DNA from: an uncultured euryarchaeote | GTDB lineage: Archaea > Thermoplasmatota > Poseidoniia > Poseidoniales > Poseidoniaceae | Direction of reading: 5' to 3' | Assembly: GCA_937881505.1 (NCBI GenBank) | Contig: CALGEM010000096.1 | Coordinates: 1 to 6,398 of the forward strand | DNA: 6,398 nt | Shown here: piece by piece, positions 5,847 to 6,398 of the stretch | Layout: each line of letters starts with the position of its first letter | Position numbering within the stretch: position 1 is the first letter of the stretch | Position numbers and translations under genes: made by a program | The notes under the pieces: model-generated | Databases searched by the model: none | The model's input: only the letters and a program-made list of their open reading frames with translations | Told to the model about the DNA's origin: nothing

Positions 5847-6125
5847 ATGAGTGACCCGTCAAATGGGATGTTGAGCCACCCAATGGTTCGCGCCCTGTTG
5901 GTGTTCTCGGCCTTCCGAGCCGTCTATGGCATGGGCATCCTCGTGGTCACCTATACGTTGGCCACCAGCGAAAACTCACCGTGGTGGCTTTCGCTCGTGT
6001 TCTTGGGGGCATCGATGGTGTTCTCACGATGGCTCTTTCGTAAGCTCAAGCAACGATGGCCAAGCCTGTTTGACAGCCGAGGCGTTGGTTCAAAGAACGA
6101 AGCAGAGCTTCAAACGACGCCTTGA
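5847..6125 (+). CDS. Small two-helix membrane protein of unknown function
   Basis: This 92-residue protein is not one I recognise. Two hydrophobic stretches are visible: about residues 13-39 (MVRALLVFSAFRAVYGMGIL onward) and 45-64 (PWWLSLVFLGASMVFSRWLF). A basic run RKLKQR follows, then a polar tail. The basic flank puts the C-terminus in the cytoplasm, and a hairpin topology would put the N-terminus there too. It starts 17 bases after the stop of the large surface protein with its own Shine-Dalgarno, so it is probably in the same transcript; a link in assembly or anchoring is a guess from position only. Its last five codons and stop overlap the convergent glutamate dehydrogenase gene. An alternative start at 5826 would add seven residues. 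The gene is probably real, given the spacing, Shine-Dalgarno and coherent membrane pattern. Confidence 0.75.
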   Translation: MSDPSNGMLSHPMVRALLVFSAFRAVYGMGILVVTYTLATSENSPWWLSLVFLGASMVFSRWLFRKLKQRWPSLFDSRGVGSKNEAELQTTP

Positions 6126-6398
6126 GCGATCATGGCATCAGCAACCTTGAGGAAACCAGCCACGTTTGCTCCAAAGACATAGTCGCCTTCACGGCCGTAT
6201 TTCTTGGCCGTTTCAAAGGCGTTCTTGTGAATGTTCACCATGATTCCCTCGAGTTTCTCATCAACCTCTTCACGGGTCCAAGAAAGTCGTAGCGAGTTTT
6301 GGGACATCTCGAGTCCAGAGGTTGCAACGCCGCCGGCGTTGCTGGCCTTTCCGGGAGCAAAGAGCACGCCGGCCTTCTGGAAGACTTCCACAGCCTCT
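6110..6398 (-). CDS. gdhA: Glutamate dehydrogenase, C-terminal part (partial)
   Basis: This is the final 95 codons of a hexameric glutamate dehydrogenase, which interconverts glutamate and 2-oxoglutarate plus ammonium with NAD(P)H and links carbon and nitrogen metabolism in the cytosol. The 5' part lies beyond the right edge and the frame is open there. Diagnostic blocks, in order, are VLFAPGKASNAGGVATSGLE (fragment residues 11-30), MSQNSLRLSWTREEVDEKL, then GANVAGFLKVADAMIAQGVV at the end. Ser27 in the TSG block corresponds, from memory of the Clostridium symbiosum enzyme, to the serine that contacts the substrate side-chain carboxylate. The motifs resemble the roughly 450-residue bacterial enzymes (E. 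coli, Clostridium) more than the shorter archaeal type of Thermococcus. It is convergent with the upstream genes and its stop lies inside the small membrane gene. Cofactor preference cannot be judged from this part. Confidence 0.95.
   Translation of the reverse strand, partial: EAVEVFQKAGVLFAPGKASNAGGVATSGLEMSQNSLRLSWTREEVDEKLEGIMVNIHKNAFETAKKYGREGDYVFGANVAGFLKVADAMIAQGVV

Overview
The window looks like a chromosomal segment of a marine planktonic archaeon, most likely Marine Group II (Candidatus Poseidoniales, Thermoplasmatota). Three things point there. The RNA polymerase largest subunit is split into A' and A'' and is followed by ribosomal protein L30e, an archaeal arrangement. A very large surface protein built from propeller blades and acidic thrombospondin type 3-like repeats follows. 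A bacterial-looking glutamate dehydrogenase closes the window. The clade assignment is inference from protein style and gene order; no marker was searched.

Layout. Positions 1-382 hold the 3' end of rpoA1 (A', including the bridge helix). Positions 382-1947 hold rpoA2 (A'', including the trigger loop), which overlaps rpoA1 by one base. Positions 1992-2291 hold rpl30e behind a strong Shine-Dalgarno. These three form a co-directional expression-machinery operon. A 52-base gap with a small hairpin follows. Positions 2344-5829 encode a 1161-residue predicted cell-surface protein: N-terminal hydrophobic signal, about seven propeller blades, a long Cys-paired Ca-binding-type stalk of about 17 Asp-rich loops, one membrane helix, and an Ala/Pro/Gln cytoplasmic tail ending in an aromatic helical motif. 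A 92-residue two-helix membrane protein (5847-6125) follows 17 bases later with its own Shine-Dalgarno, and is probably co-transcribed. From the other side, on the minus strand, comes the C-terminal part of a hexameric-type glutamate dehydrogenase. Its stop lies inside the small membrane gene, so the two convergent genes overlap by 16 bp.

How the parts relate. A' and A'' together form the catalytic centre of the archaeal RNA polymerase, and L30e is a ribosomal partner in the same transcript. The surface protein and the small membrane protein are a separate pair. Glutamate dehydrogenase is core nitrogen metabolism and is unrelated to them.

The points most worth a second look are: two Gly-to-Ser changes in the bridge-helix N-terminal hinge of A'; a roughly 125-residue N-terminal extension with a helix-hairpin-helix-like segment on A''; the propeller/stalk/anchor protein with its C-terminal cytoplasmic motif; and the convergent gene overlap. 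I see no CRISPR array, mobile element, tRNA, rRNA or defence system. The window is densely coding, with no gene-free stretch longer than about 50 bases.
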